A stretch of 64,000 nucleotides of DNA, taken from NCBI RefSeq assembly GCF_014529535.1, contig NW_023503339.1, positions 856,296-920,295 of the forward strand. Direction: 5' to 3'. This document shows, piece by piece, positions 10,937 through 21,615 of the stretch. Numbering within the stretch: position 1 is the first letter of the stretch; every line of letters starts with the position of its first letter. Under the pieces are notes generated by a model, which made no database searches, had not been told where the DNA came from, and worked only from the letters and a program-made list of their open reading frames with translations. This DNA comes from Bradysia coprophila. Lineage: Eukaryota > Arthropoda > Insecta > Diptera > Sciaridae. The translations under genes were made by a program, and so were the position numbers.

Positions 10937-11473
10937 ATGTTTCGTCGTTGGAGCTTCTTCTGTGCAGCTCTCACTGCAGTTGTCATTCCAAATCAATCGC
11001 AGGACACATGCCTCCCAGCTTTCAATCAATGTACATTCTATACGGAATGCTTGGAAGCTAAATTTCCCTGCGGATCCGACGGTTATGCTCTTGGTTTTGG
11101 ATTTTACTACTGTAATAAGTTTCACATAAACTTTGCCCTGTTTTCTCCACTAGGCAAACGGTGGGTCTCAGCCACAGCATATTGTTTGCAAGCACGTTTA
11201 CGTAATGTTCTGCTAGTTGCTAATGGCGAATTGAATTCAACGACGACGTGCGCTGAAATAAAAAATTTGGCATTTGCTACGCATTCCGACTGCTATGCAA
11301 AGTTTAAGCCGTCCATCTGTAATATTCCTGTCACTGACTGGGTGATCATTTTGGACACGATCAGCGAAAGCTTAGATGATCCATTGACATGGGAAACGAT
11401 GATTTCAGTTGCTAAGACTTGTGGCATTGAATATGTAAACTCTGCTTTGAGAACTGCCACGCCTGTAAAATGA
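10937..11473 (+). CDS. Secreted Cys-rich protein, stanniocalcin-like (paralogue 2)
   Basis: Single-exon, 178 residues, starting MFRRWSFFCAALTAVVI, a likely signal peptide. Ten mature cysteines align with those of the paralogue at 8730; the one missing is the first Cys of the partner's ATCFCLQ, which reads ATAYCLQ here. The blocks CLEAKFPCG, CNKF, LFSPLGK.WVSAT, TTC and CNIP..DW are shared; the C-terminal 20 residues diverge. NST is a candidate glycosylation site. AATAAA at 11537-11542 follows the stop by about 65 nt. With the first copy it forms a tandem duplication. Both frames are intact, so both are probably functional. The stanniocalcin assignment rests on cysteine spacing alone. Confidence 0.8.
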   Translation: MFRRWSFFCAALTAVVIPNQSQDTCLPAFNQCTFYTECLEAKFPCGSDGYALGFGFYYCNKFHINFALFSPLGKRWVSATAYCLQARLRNVLLVANGELNSTTTCAEIKNLAFATHSDCYAKFKPSICNIPVTDWVIILDTISESLDDPLTWETMISVAKTCGIEYVNSALRTATPVK

Positions 11474-11564
11474 TTTTTATTGTGAAACTACAAAACAGCT
11501 CTGTAGCTAGAGAGCTGCTTTGGAAACTGATATAGTAATAAAGGAAACTAAAATATATATTCCT

Positions 11565-11593
11565 GTTATTGTGGATTAGCAATCCACAATAAC
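11565..11593. repeat. Perfect 13-bp hairpin after the second Cys-rich gene
   Basis: GTTATTGTGGATT - AGC - AATCCACAATAAC, about 20 nt beyond the AATAAA at 11537. It falls where the transcript should be cleaved. It may be a tiny foldback or part of the 3' end. Confidence 0.6.
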
Positions 11594-12318
11594 AATTCCG
11601 AAATATACTGAAAAGGAACAAGACATTTTGCTTCTTTCATTCATGATCAATGCTGATCCTAGCCGACCCAATCTCACAATCAACTCGAGAAAGTATTAAT
11701 AAATATTCCCTTAGAGTGGGCTGTTTGGAAGTGCATTGGAAATTTAGTGTGCCATCGGAACGGAAGGGGTCATAGCACTGTGCGTTGAAAAGGGGTCCAT
11801 AAAAAGGTCTTGTCTATTAACTAGAAGTCCGAAATTGATTTTAATAATTTAAAAATTTACCATAACTGGCTCAAGATCAATGAAGTAAACTTTTCGAGTC
11901 TTGGTGAGCTTAGATATTTCCACCTCTATCAAAAAAAAATCAAAATTTACCTGTAGAACCAACTAGGTTTAGGAAATTTTATATGATGATTTAAACCTAA
12001 CAAAAAAAAAATTGTTTTCAAGTTCACTTTTCAAACAATATGCATGTCTTAATTGTCAGGATTTGTGTTTCACCCGCCTTCGTAAGTGTCCTTGATCTAA
12101 ACAAGGACATAGAAGATTTAAAAAATAAGATTGCAGAGAAATGATGCTTTGGGGTCGCCATTTCTCTGGTAAAACTTATGACATCCACCAGCAAAAAATG
12201 TGTGACAGTCCCGGTTTGACAGTCGATTGATTCGAACATAGACAACAACACAATTCTGCATCAAAACACTTTTGCGATGACTAATTTAAGAATATTTTAG
12301 TAAATTACCTGCTAAACA
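11594..12318. other. Gene-free spacer
   Basis: I see no convincing exon or repeat between the second Cys-rich gene and the TLC-type gene. Confidence 0.5.
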
Positions 12319-14396
12319 ATGTGGTGGATGTATCTAAATATTCTGGATCTGATACCGCACCACAACAACCAATTATGGTCGTATGACAGGAATGGTTTCA
12401 ACGGTCTGATAAATACGTTGTTTTGGTGCTCCTCGGTTACATTCGTCATATTTTACTTTTTCTCAAAATTTCTTGAGGTAAAACAGTTTGTCTGACTACA
12501 TTCACTTCAACTACTGTATAATGAATTGTTCGTTCACCTGAAACAGAGATTCCTGCGATCGCAAAAAGTGTCTGTGTACAAATGTACGCCGACGATTCGA
12601 TTCATTTGGAACGGTGGCTTCTACATTACATGTACGACGTTCCTGCACTTCTATCACAAATATTTCATAGCGCCGCGCATTCTTAAAGAAACGAATAGCT
12701 TTTTCCCAAAGTACCGGAACGCATTGTTTCTGCCGACCGATCACTGTACCGTCTTCAATTCGATATCCATTATTTTAGCCACATTTTACATTACGGCCGC
12801 CTTATTCGATGTAAGAGAAAGAGATTTCACGGAAGCAGCCTCTAAATGCCTGTTTGCGTGCGTTATCATGAGTTTGGACCACTATGGGTACTTTCCAAGA
12901 TACCGATCGGTTGAGTGCATCGACATAATATTTTCGTTTTCGTTTGTTAGATACGAGAATTTTTCGATTATCCTGAACACGCTCTTTGGATTGTTTAACA
13001 TGTTTGCTGACTGCCTTACAACAGCATCTCTATACACAAAGGAGCAGAACAAAGCATTTTATCGGTTGTTCCTATTTTTTCGTTTGATTACTTGGTGAGT
13101 TGATTTAAATTTTGCATTTGAAATTCGACGAGCTGACGTTCGACTTAAACGAACAACGACGATCAGAACATTTTACATTAAGCTGCGGAGAACTTTCGTC
13201 TAGATTTATCCCATGTCCCTTCTAATGGCAGTTGAGCTATTCGATTTGTGTACCTACGAGGAGAATTAGTTCTAACAATTCGAACTTAAGTTGACTCAAT
13301 TCAATTTTGTGTCTGACAACAAATGAGCCATGATTCGTACCTTGGCATTTTTTGCGAGCAAGTTATGACATGACTTAAGTTCGATTTCATAATTATTGCA
13401 GAGGACTTTTATTTGTACCACTCGAGGTGAGCAGAACTATTGTGGTTTTAGGGCATCTGTTGTTACTGTGAAGATCGTTTTTGGTTGTCGTTTTCATTTC
13501 TGATAATCTGGTCAAATTTTGCTGGAGTTTCCCAAAGTATTCTTGAATTCAAGGAAAAAATATCTCCGCCAATTTTGATCGAAATGCAACACAGAAAATG
13601 TTAACTTGGTCAGGATGAAAGTTGCTTAATAATTTAATTTTGAAAAGATTCACGAAATTAGGCACTTAGTAGTACTTTGACAAATTTTTGACTGTGCAAA
13701 AGGAATGTAGAATCAATATAAATATTGAACTTCTGGTTCTGGCAACTATAGCACCAAGCTACCGACATATTAACCTGTATGTCTCTAATTTAGGTCATAT
13801 CTGTTCCTCAATGTCCTGCCTTTCAAGTACTTAATACCAACGCTCTATGCAAAGAAATTCAAACTTTGGCTTAACATATTCCTTTGGTGCTGGTACGGAT
13901 TTTCAATATGGAATTCGGTGAATATTTTCTTCTTCTTCAGTTTCCGTTCGATTGATTAATTTTCAGTTTTTTCCAGCCGATTCTACGGTATCTGAACCAT
14001 CAAATTTACCATTTCAATTCGAACGACTGCATTGGCAACAGTTCGATTTCGCGGTGTATTTTATTGAAAGATTCGCCGGAGATTAGGCATCAACGCATTT
14101 TACAGCGAGCTGTTCGAGATGTTAGAGCAGCGAATGAGTAAGATTTTTCAATTAATTGAAATTTTACTACAGATCAAACTGACTAGATCTAATTTGCAGA
14201 CGAAATGATTTTGGTGGTCGAAATACTGAGAATTCGTCGGCAACAGCTTTTCAAACCATCAAATGTGTGTGGTCTTATCATGGTGGTCTGTTTTTTTCAG
14301 ATTCAATAATTTTGCTCTTTACTTCACAGGTATGATGACGCTGAAAAGAAAACTTCGCCGTATAAGGGAGAACAAAGAAATCGAAAGACTAGCTAA
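12319..14396 (+). CDS. Divergent ceramide-synthase-like TLC-domain membrane protein, predicted inactive
   Basis: Exons by eye: 12319-12477, 12547-13094, 13794-13917, 13977-14137, 14200-14268 and 14330-14396, about 375 codons, all GT-AG and in phase. The last splice could instead give a tail ending at 14406. Several hydrophobic helices are present. The order of landmarks follows ceramide synthases: an RFLR..K stretch, a membrane helix, then DVRERDF (residues ~141-147) where the family has DVKRKDF, a later membrane region ending near NVLPFKYLIP, and a charged tail (DDAEKK). Ceramide synthases N-acylate sphingoid bases in the ER using a His-His and a HD motif. Here the His-His position reads Lys-Cys and HDxxD reads NMFAD. 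About 20 extra residues lie after it. The homeobox-like region is absent. It may be a regulatory pseudoenzyme; orthology is not proven. Confidence 0.65.
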
Positions 14397-14406
14397 ATGC
14401 ACATAG

Positions 14407-15424
14407 ACGAATCTCAAACAAACTGCGATATAATGACTTTTGATATATAGACCGAAAGTCTGTCTATTTAAATAACATTGATCTTATTTCAAAAGAGGCT
14501 TTTCTGTGAATTTTACAATAAAAAAATGTGAAAATGTAGACACATCGTGCATTAAAAACCATAATAAAGACACTTGTTAATGCGTTGTACAACTTTATTT
14601 TGATTGGTGTCGTGTCAGTAAATTTCCTTTCTTGTTGGTTACATCAAAAGGTAGATATAACCGACCGTGAGAACTGGAAAAGGAAGTAAGACGGATTTCC
14701 GATAACAAAGCTATTCACTAAAACTTCATGAACTGTGGCCCAATCATTTACCCTAACCGAATCGATAAAAATTCGTAACATGTTTACTACACACCAAGCA
14801 TACCCTCTTTAGGGCACTACACAAAGACAACCAAAATAAACATTTTTCGTCTTTAAGTAGTTGCGCGAGGTCTAACACGAAACTATAATGAAAATGAATT
14901 ACTCAGACTCCATGTACATTTTCACGGCTACTGCTTAATGAAATAATTCGTTTCTGATGTTATATAATAAACAGCTGACGAACTCTCTGTACGTTTTTTT
15001 TTTGATAAAATCTAGGAAATGGCTTAATGTGTGTGTTGAACATTTCTGGAAAGCCCACCATCAATAGATTCATATTCGGCTTGATTATAACTGCCTATTC
15101 AACTAATGTTTTTCAAACGAAAGTATGAAACAAATACGAATATGGTCTGCCTTAAAAAACCGAATCTAACGCTCGTAAGAGGTCAGGTCAAACCTGATAT
15201 ATTAGAAAACCTGACCAGGACAGATTCACGTTGAACCTGAAGCAGAAAATTTTATTTCAAGTCAAATTTACATGTGGACCTGAACCTGAACGGACCTGAA
15301 CCTGAAATGAGAAAACATGAATGAAATCAGGTCAGATTCAGGTTGGGATCAGGTTCAGGTCGACCTGAATGAGATCGGAGTCTTAAACACGACATCATTT
15401 TCTCCTGTAAGACATCAAACTTCC
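14407..15424. other. Gene-free spacer between convergent genes
   Basis: It contains the 3' flank of the TLC gene (AATAAA at 14518 and 14564 regions) and the CCTGAA-rich repeat listed separately. No coding sequence seen. Confidence 0.55.
15182..15371. repeat. Short-motif repeat (ACCTGAA / TTCAGGT in both orientations)
   Basis: About a dozen copies of ACCTGA or its complement TCAGGT. The left half is mainly in one orientation and the right half in the other (GGACCTGAACCTGAA versus GGTTGGGATCAGGTTCAGGT). The whole can fold on itself. It lies just beyond the 3' end of the IR gene. Confidence 0.65.
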
Positions 15425-17455
15425 TTACTCCAATTCAAATTCAATGTCTACTTCAAAACCTCCGCCTTCGTCATGCTGCTTTTGTTTAACCATTTTATAC
15501 CAACGCTTTTCCACACAAAATATGATTGTCGACAAGAGTAGGCCCATTACCAGCATATAAAATGGTGTCTGTAGATATTCCATGTTCATAGCCACTTTAA
15601 CAGAAGCATAGTCGACTTCCTTGTCCGCAGCTTGATATCCCATCCGAAGTCCTTTCATTACACTGAAAAATTTTGATTCAGCAATCCACCTTCGAAACAT
15701 ACCATATTCGTGGAATCTGCCCAACAGTTCATTAACGTAGCCCAAATACATCGAACCGCGCTGCGCAAAATATACTTTCGGATGAGAAGATAGACATTCG
15801 GGTACCATGTGAAAAATCGACTCACCGGTTTCTTTATCGATGTTACTTCTCACCGCATGCGAGCAATAGTAATCGGCTAGGACATACGCGTATTGGGTTT
15901 TATTTTGATTCAAAATCGTCAGATGCTCCTCCCACGAGTTAATTTCTTTGAAATTGTCTTCGAGCAATTGGAATGTGTGATAGTCAAATCCGTTCTCAAT
16001 ATTCTTTGCAATGGGTTTGGGATATAAGATGGTGAGTTTAGATGCGGCCAGCTCGGCTATAGTATTGATGTTTTCGCGATGGTTAGGCTTTATCAATGAG
16101 CTAATAATTGTGGCCGTGAAGGCGCTCGTTATCAAAAAGCTGTAGATCAACCAACCGAGCAAAATAAATCTTAACGAATGATGATAGAAGGCAATCTGTT
16201 CGATTGCATCACCAAAAAACGATTGAAGAACGATGGAAGCTAATTCAACGATGGTATAACTCTTGTGCTGTTCCGTCAAATGATTTATCCGCTTACGAAT
16301 ATTCTTGTGAGCGTACTGAACTGATGCTAAAGCTATAGTTACAATGACGATCGCCACAATGACCAATACCCATATTGCTGGTGTCATGCTGTGGAAAATA
16401 TTGAAGGCAACGGGGCTCATGCCATTTCTCGGTACAATGACGCAGAATTTTACGTGGTCGAAAGCGTTAGTTTGCTCCACAGTATTGTTGAAGTTGTATG
16501 GTGCGTATGCATGAATATTAAAAGAGAAATGGGCTCTTTTCTGGACGATATCGCCAAAGGGACCCGTGTTATTTGAACCATTAAAAGAGAACTTCGGAGA
16601 TATGTAAGTAAAAGTTGCGTTCATACTAAGAAGGGAAAGGTGATACAAATTGACCAAGTCGACGAACTTCAATAAAACCACTTACCGTGACCGTATCAAT
16701 TCAGCAACGTTACCATCAATCCCGGCGTAGAACGTTTTATCCTCTCTAAGATATGCACGGTTCGGGACCGAAATCATTGTAACGACCAGCTTCCTTCTCT
16801 GTAAATTAGTCAGTTTGTTGAAGAACCATTTCGACGTGGGATAACTGGTTATGTTCAAGACATTCAAATAAAATTCCTGTTCATGATATGCTTGCTCAGA
16901 ATTAGGTGATGTCGTGGTCGGTGATATATTACTGCCATCTGAATTTCCACAATCTTCAAACAATTGATATGTAAAAATCTGAACGGATTCCTTGTAGAAG
17001 ACGACAACGACATTCAGAATTTGTTTTCGCCAAAATTTCGCAAACAAATAGTACAGCCACTGATCCGGATTCGGCTCCATGTGACGTTCAATAATCACAA
17101 AATACTTTCGTTTGTCCTTTCCGATCCGAAATTCATAGATGAAGTCCATGAATGTATCCACTTGCTCCATGGTATTTATCAGCAACACTTTGGTCGATGG
17201 CCTTGTATCTTTCTCCGGATTTTCGATATATTTGCCGAGCTGATTTAGTAGTACCGGTACTGGACATTTGCTGTACAACAATTTCAAAAATCGATCGGTC
17301 GTCGTTGTTGTGTTCACGTAGAATATGTCGATAATGTTATGGGATGATTGACAAATGGCATCGCTGGTGAACCGAATGGCGTCGTCAGGAAAGTACGCAG
17401 AATAAAAAAGCATTTCGACAAACACTAAGCGGTTGATGTTCGCTGCTAAATACAT
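15425..17455 (-). CDS. Divergent ionotropic receptor (IR), chemosensory type
   Basis: Two exons: 17455-16686 and 16625-15425, joined by a 60-bp GT-AG intron (TCACG|GTAAGT, CTTCTTAG|T), giving 656 residues. Extracellular part ~1-338 with N-glycosylation sites; TM1 ~339-362 (PAIWVLVIVAIVIV); pore region around QSFFGDAIEQ; TM2 ~408-435 (SFLITSAFTATIISSLI); ligand-binding lobe 2; last TM ~606-624 (MLVMGLLLSTIIFCVEKRW). This is the iGluR topology. The signature SYTANLAAF of true glutamate receptors is replaced by SAFTATIISSL, and the canonical Arg and Thr/Glu glutamate contacts are not evident, as is usual for insect IRs, which detect odours, tastants, humidity or temperature in sensory dendrites. 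It is probably a lineage-specific divergent IR. I cannot name the orthologue. Confidence 0.88.
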
Positions 17456-17940
17456 ATTTCTTGTTATGCTTTAGATTGGCTACTGAACAGTTTCAGTGGC
17501 ACACCTGCTACTTTTACACACCTCATTTTATTCATTAAAACCACAAAAATATTCAAAAAATAAAATATTTATGCGAACCGAGGGATTTAATTAGGAGGCA
17601 GAAGTATAAAAATAAATAAAAAAATAATTTTCTTAATTGGTTTTTATTTTTAACTGAATCATTTCGGTAAAATTCCTGATCACAACTGTTATATTTGTCT
17701 CACTCGGGACTAATATTACATGCATAAGATGCAAAGTTATCGGTCCCTCCGTGCATTTGTTCGTGAACTGCTTTGTAGTTTATCGTTGTTTTTTTTTGTT
17801 CAGGTTGCGAGTAAAAGTGTACTCGGCTGTCGCAGGGCTTATTTTAATCGATTTTTTTAATTAGTTTAATTACTGTTGCCCGTGGCGAAGGTATTCCTAT
17901 TTTTGTCTTCAAAAGGAATATTGTTTTGTCTGATAAGGTA

Positions 17941-18025
17941 AAAGCAAAATAAAATGATCGAGTCTGGTTTTTGATAATTGAAATTCAATTGTCAAAAACC
18001 AGACTCGATCATTTTATTTTGCTTT
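17941..18025. repeat. Near-perfect 42-bp palindrome
   Basis: Arms 17941-17982 and 17984-18025 are inverted copies with one mismatch and a single central base. The arms contain AAATGATCGAGTCTGG. Such a loopless palindrome is unstable in genomes, so it is likely young. It sits directly before the dispersed repeat at 18034. Confidence 0.85.
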
Positions 18026-18033
18026 CATTTTAA

Positions 18034-18346
18034 GTTGAAAAGTCTCAAATTTCAATTAAAAGGAGATTTACCATGAAAACCATTGAAAAAAATATTTAAT
18101 TTTTTTACAGAAATTATTGAAAAATATTTTTGCCATCCCGATGCCATCTCACTTTAGAATATCTTAGTAAGAAACCAATGAGAATGAATTAGAATGGATC
18201 GGATATCCTTTTAGTCTCATTCAAATTACAACTTTTAAAGATAAAATCAAGCAGACATTTTTCAGATATTCTGTTTGCACTTTTATTCTGCAGAATATTA
18301 ATTTACATCAATTAAGAATAAGTTATTTATACTTCACACGGTCCAC
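18034..18346. repeat. Dispersed ~315-bp repeat, copy 1
   Basis: It matches 38418-38737 in the same orientation over its length, including GATTTACCATGAAAACCATT, CATCCCGATGCCATC, AATGAATTAGAATGG and CATTTTTCAGATATTCTG. Both copies have a long hairpin just upstream, though the hairpin sequences differ. Probably a non-autonomous mobile element. Confidence 0.8.
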
Positions 18347-18944
18347 AACTTATAATTTCTGGAAAAAGTTTAAGGCGTTCTAAATTGAAGGATACAATTC
18401 GTTTTCACTCCATCGTACGTATTTTACTGCCAATTTTTACATTTTGCTTATAAATAATAAATCTCACTTAAAGCATTTGAATTCGGAAGGATACTTTGGA
18501 CACAACTGGCATTTCCTGAATACCAAAGAAATTCGTTGAGTTAGGAAATTCTTTGAGCGGTGATCTTTACTCGTTCGGATTAATCTCTTGCCAATTTGGT
18601 TAATTAAATTGATCGAATCGCATGACCATGGTTGATAAAGCTTGATAATGTTACGAACTTGTTATTTTTCAGATTGATTTAAAGTTCTCAAAACCTCTGC
18701 GTATAGTTTACTTTGACTTTTGTTCAAATTCCAATTAATCTGCTTCAATTGGTTGATTCCTTAGTTTTAACTGAATTAAACGAAAGACTTGATTTGTATC
18801 CCTAAAATAGGCACTGGATTTACGCACTCAGGCATTTTATATACCAGATATAAAAATCCATCTCTTGGGCTTTAGATAAACCACCTTTTCCTAGGCCTGT
18901 AAACTGTAGGAGGTTATGTGGATTTTGATATGCTGATGCTGGTG

Positions 18945-19058
18945 ATCCAGAAAGAGTACTGAAACTGAACATTTTATAAAAATTGGAAACATTTTTCATA
19001 CAAAATAGAACTCTATTTGGCATCTGTTACTCGAAGGACTTTCGCTTGAAGTGCGTTG
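18945..19058. mobile_element. Degenerate CAACGCACT-family MITE fragment
   Basis: It contains AGAGTACTGAAACTGAACA and ends CGCTTGAAGTGCGTTG, matching the inside and right end of the element at 9529-9660. I could not find a clear left end. Confidence 0.5.
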
Positions 19059-19553
19059 GTATCGGACATTACAAACATAAACAGACTTTTTATTTCGATA
19101 GATTTTATTTCGCTATTACAAGTTATTACATGTGAAGAAATGATGATATTTTGGATACGATCGATTGTAATACTACTAAAAGGTTACACGTCATGTCATG
19201 TCATGTAATCCTTTAAAGAAAAAAAGAAAAAGAAAAACGCTGAGGAAAAAAGTTAATCGCTACGTTTCCTTCTGATTTAAGCTTTCACTTCAATGTGAAC
19301 ATGTGATAGTTGAGTAATTGAATGCAACGCGTGACTAGTGACAATGAATAGTTGATAAATGAACTGATCCGATTTCGTTTTTTATTCAAGATTCAATTGA
19401 CAATCTCCTAGCTGGTTTGGAGGGCTGACAGCAGCAGTAAAGTTAAAAGCAAATTTAAACACCTGAACGGTGTCAATTCTACGCGTGTGTCTATTGAGTT
19501 TTACATGAAAAGCGAAACCGACTGTAGCGTTCTCTGAATGAAACTTAACGATT

Positions 19554-21615
19554 TTATTGAGCACACGCCGACTTTCGAATGGCGGGTAACGAGGGAATCG
19601 GTGTTACTCTTTTCGACGAAATTAGTTTCTTTTGTCTCGAAATGTCCTTCCGCAATTCGGCAAGATTTTTTTCGACGCATCGCTTACGCTAATGTGGAAT
19701 GAAAAGTATTAGTCCAGCGGGAAGTTGTTTTTTGACTTTGGAAACTACTCACATGAATTTCCTTGTCAAGTTTTTCTTTCGCATTATGGATACGTCTGCG
19801 TAATTCGGCTATTGCTTTAATCAAACGTTCGGAAGTGTTCTCTAAGTTCGCCTGCAATGATTTACAAAAATTTTTGTTTAAAATTTATTAAAACAGGCCA
19901 CAAGACTGTATCACCGTGTCGAAGGACTTGTTCAGCGAAGATCGATTTAAGCTGGTAGCCGAGGATTTGCAACTGTGCATAACAGCAGCATGGCATTGTT
20001 CGTGCTTGGACGAACCTTTCTCGAAGTGCCACTGCAAATGTTCGATTTGATGCAATAGTTTTGCATGTTCCTTACACAATTCCGTTCCTTTTAATTCTAA
20101 GTCCATCAAATACTTTTTTCGACTTTGATTCAGCTGCAGATGTTTTAAGTTGTTTCAGTTTAGTTACAAAACAATAAACGAAACACGGAAAAACTTTATA
20201 ATTTACCTTCTCTACTTGTTCCTGTTCTTCTTTTTGTAAAAATTTGAATTTTTGTGATAAACTTTCGTAGTTTGATTGCAAGTCATATTCTTCTTTGAGA
20301 GTGGAATTAATTTCATGAAGATATTGAATCTCTAAAGAGGAAAAAGAAACGATTCATAGGAAATGTTAAGAAATACCACAATAATGATGTTCGTCCATAC
20401 TATATCATTGGATATCAATTTGAATGCTCTATCAGTTATCGACAGAGACAACAAAAAGAAGCGATACCCTCTTCATAGTATGATTAAAAATGAAAATTTA
20501 TGTTAATATTAATGAAGTAAAAGATTTTGAATCGGTCTGATGAAAATATTTGGATCAAAAGAAGTAGCAGAGTAATTATATATTGGTAATCTTCTTGCCA
20601 TCTGTGCCTTTTTGTTAAATACAGTTGTACATGACTGCTAATCAGATCGATTTAGGAAGAGCCTCAACTTGATCCTTTCCGTGCTGATATCTTGTTCTCT
20701 TGACTGAAAGTCATGGGTCTTACGGATGATAAACACTCAATGTTTGTCACAAAATGTTCACTATGACTTTCAGAATTGTTTGATATCTTGTTACAGTGCT
20801 TTGATACGGCATTCTTTATGTTGCGATTGGGCAACGGACTATAAACAACACTAAGTCTTACCCACCTTTTTTAAAACTTTTTTTAATTCGACGGGGAATT
20901 AAATTTTAATTTCGAAGATGGACTATAACGGACGGGGAAAAAATAAAGGTTGAACGAGCGTATTCGCCCGAGCTTCATTTTTATTCAAGAGGTAAGCAAG
21001 AAATACGTCCCTTTTACAGCATCTTTTAGCAGACAAAAAGACTTAAGCATCGCTTTGTGTATTCCAAAAATTTGTTTTGAATAAAATAAAGGGAATTACA
21101 AATTTGTGATAATGCAAGACAAAGAGCAGCTTTAACCAAGACCATTTTATGATATTTTTATTATAATAACAAAGATCCATCTTAGAAAATCAGTCAGGCA
21201 GTCAAGGGACCTGAACCACCCAAAACGTGGGGCCTAGTTGTTGGTAGGACTGAAATTTAAAAATGTAGCCTCGGGTCACGTTTCGTATTTTTGTTAAAAT
21301 TTTGTGTCAGGATCGATATAATGAATAAGAGAAATCAATCTATGATTAACGAACGTTGAACCCCAAAAGCATTGAATTTGATAACACTTTACCACGAATA
21401 ATATGCAGATATGCAACTCGGTGATAAATCAGTTCTTAGGCAAACGATGCGTATTGTCATACCCGTCCTTTCACCTCGTTTGACAACTATAATTATTGCA
21501 CATGAGCTGCGTGAAAAAGGGTATGTCACTGAGCTCCATAGGTAACCATTTACTCACTCATATCATTTTGGTTGATGTAGTCCTGAATCTCCTGCAAGCT
21601 GTCCGAAACTACCAT
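19554..21615 (-). CDS. Coiled-coil protein, family not recognised
   Basis: Five exons read by eye on the minus strand: 21615-21558, 20331-20207, 20133-19915, 19851-19753 and 19688-19554. All junctions are GT-AG and in phase, giving 211 residues. The first intron is 1226 bp; the other three are 63-73 bp. The ATG at 21615-21613 opens MVVSDSLQEIQDYINQND. Residues ~20-85 and ~135-185 are E/K/Q/L-rich heptad-like coiled coil (for example KEEQEQVEKLNQSRKKY). A Cys/His/Ser-rich break separates them (EQCHAAVMHSCKSSATSLNR). The C-terminus is basic with a Pro patch (TPIPSLPAIRKSACAQ). The AATAAA signal overlaps the stop codon (CAATAAAAT). Read-through of the exon-3 donor would end instead at SCGLF. The role is unknown; coiled-coil proteins of this size are often cytoskeletal or complex subunits. 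Confidence 0.7.
20425..20530. repeat. Dispersed repeat with GTTATCGACAG and AATGAAGTAAAAGATTTT, copy within intron 1 of the coiled-coil gene
   Basis: The order TTATCGACAG, ACAAAAAGAAGCGATA, GTTAATATTAATGAAGTAAAAG recurs at 54165-54265. Parts recur at 41385-41530 and 63722-63905, and the AATGAAGTAAAAGATTTT piece alone at about 35988. Confidence 0.45.
21197..21239. repeat. Short dispersed module, copy 1
   Basis: It begins GGCAGTCAAGGGACCTGA and ends TGGGGCCTAGT; nearly the same module is at 39621-39660. Its origin is unknown. Confidence 0.5.

Larger units (their letters stand above)
17456..19553. other. Gene-free interval with a palindrome and dispersed repeats
   Basis: This is the upstream side of the IR gene and downstream side of the coiled-coil gene. 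Apart from the elements listed separately I see no coding sequence. Confidence 0.55.
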
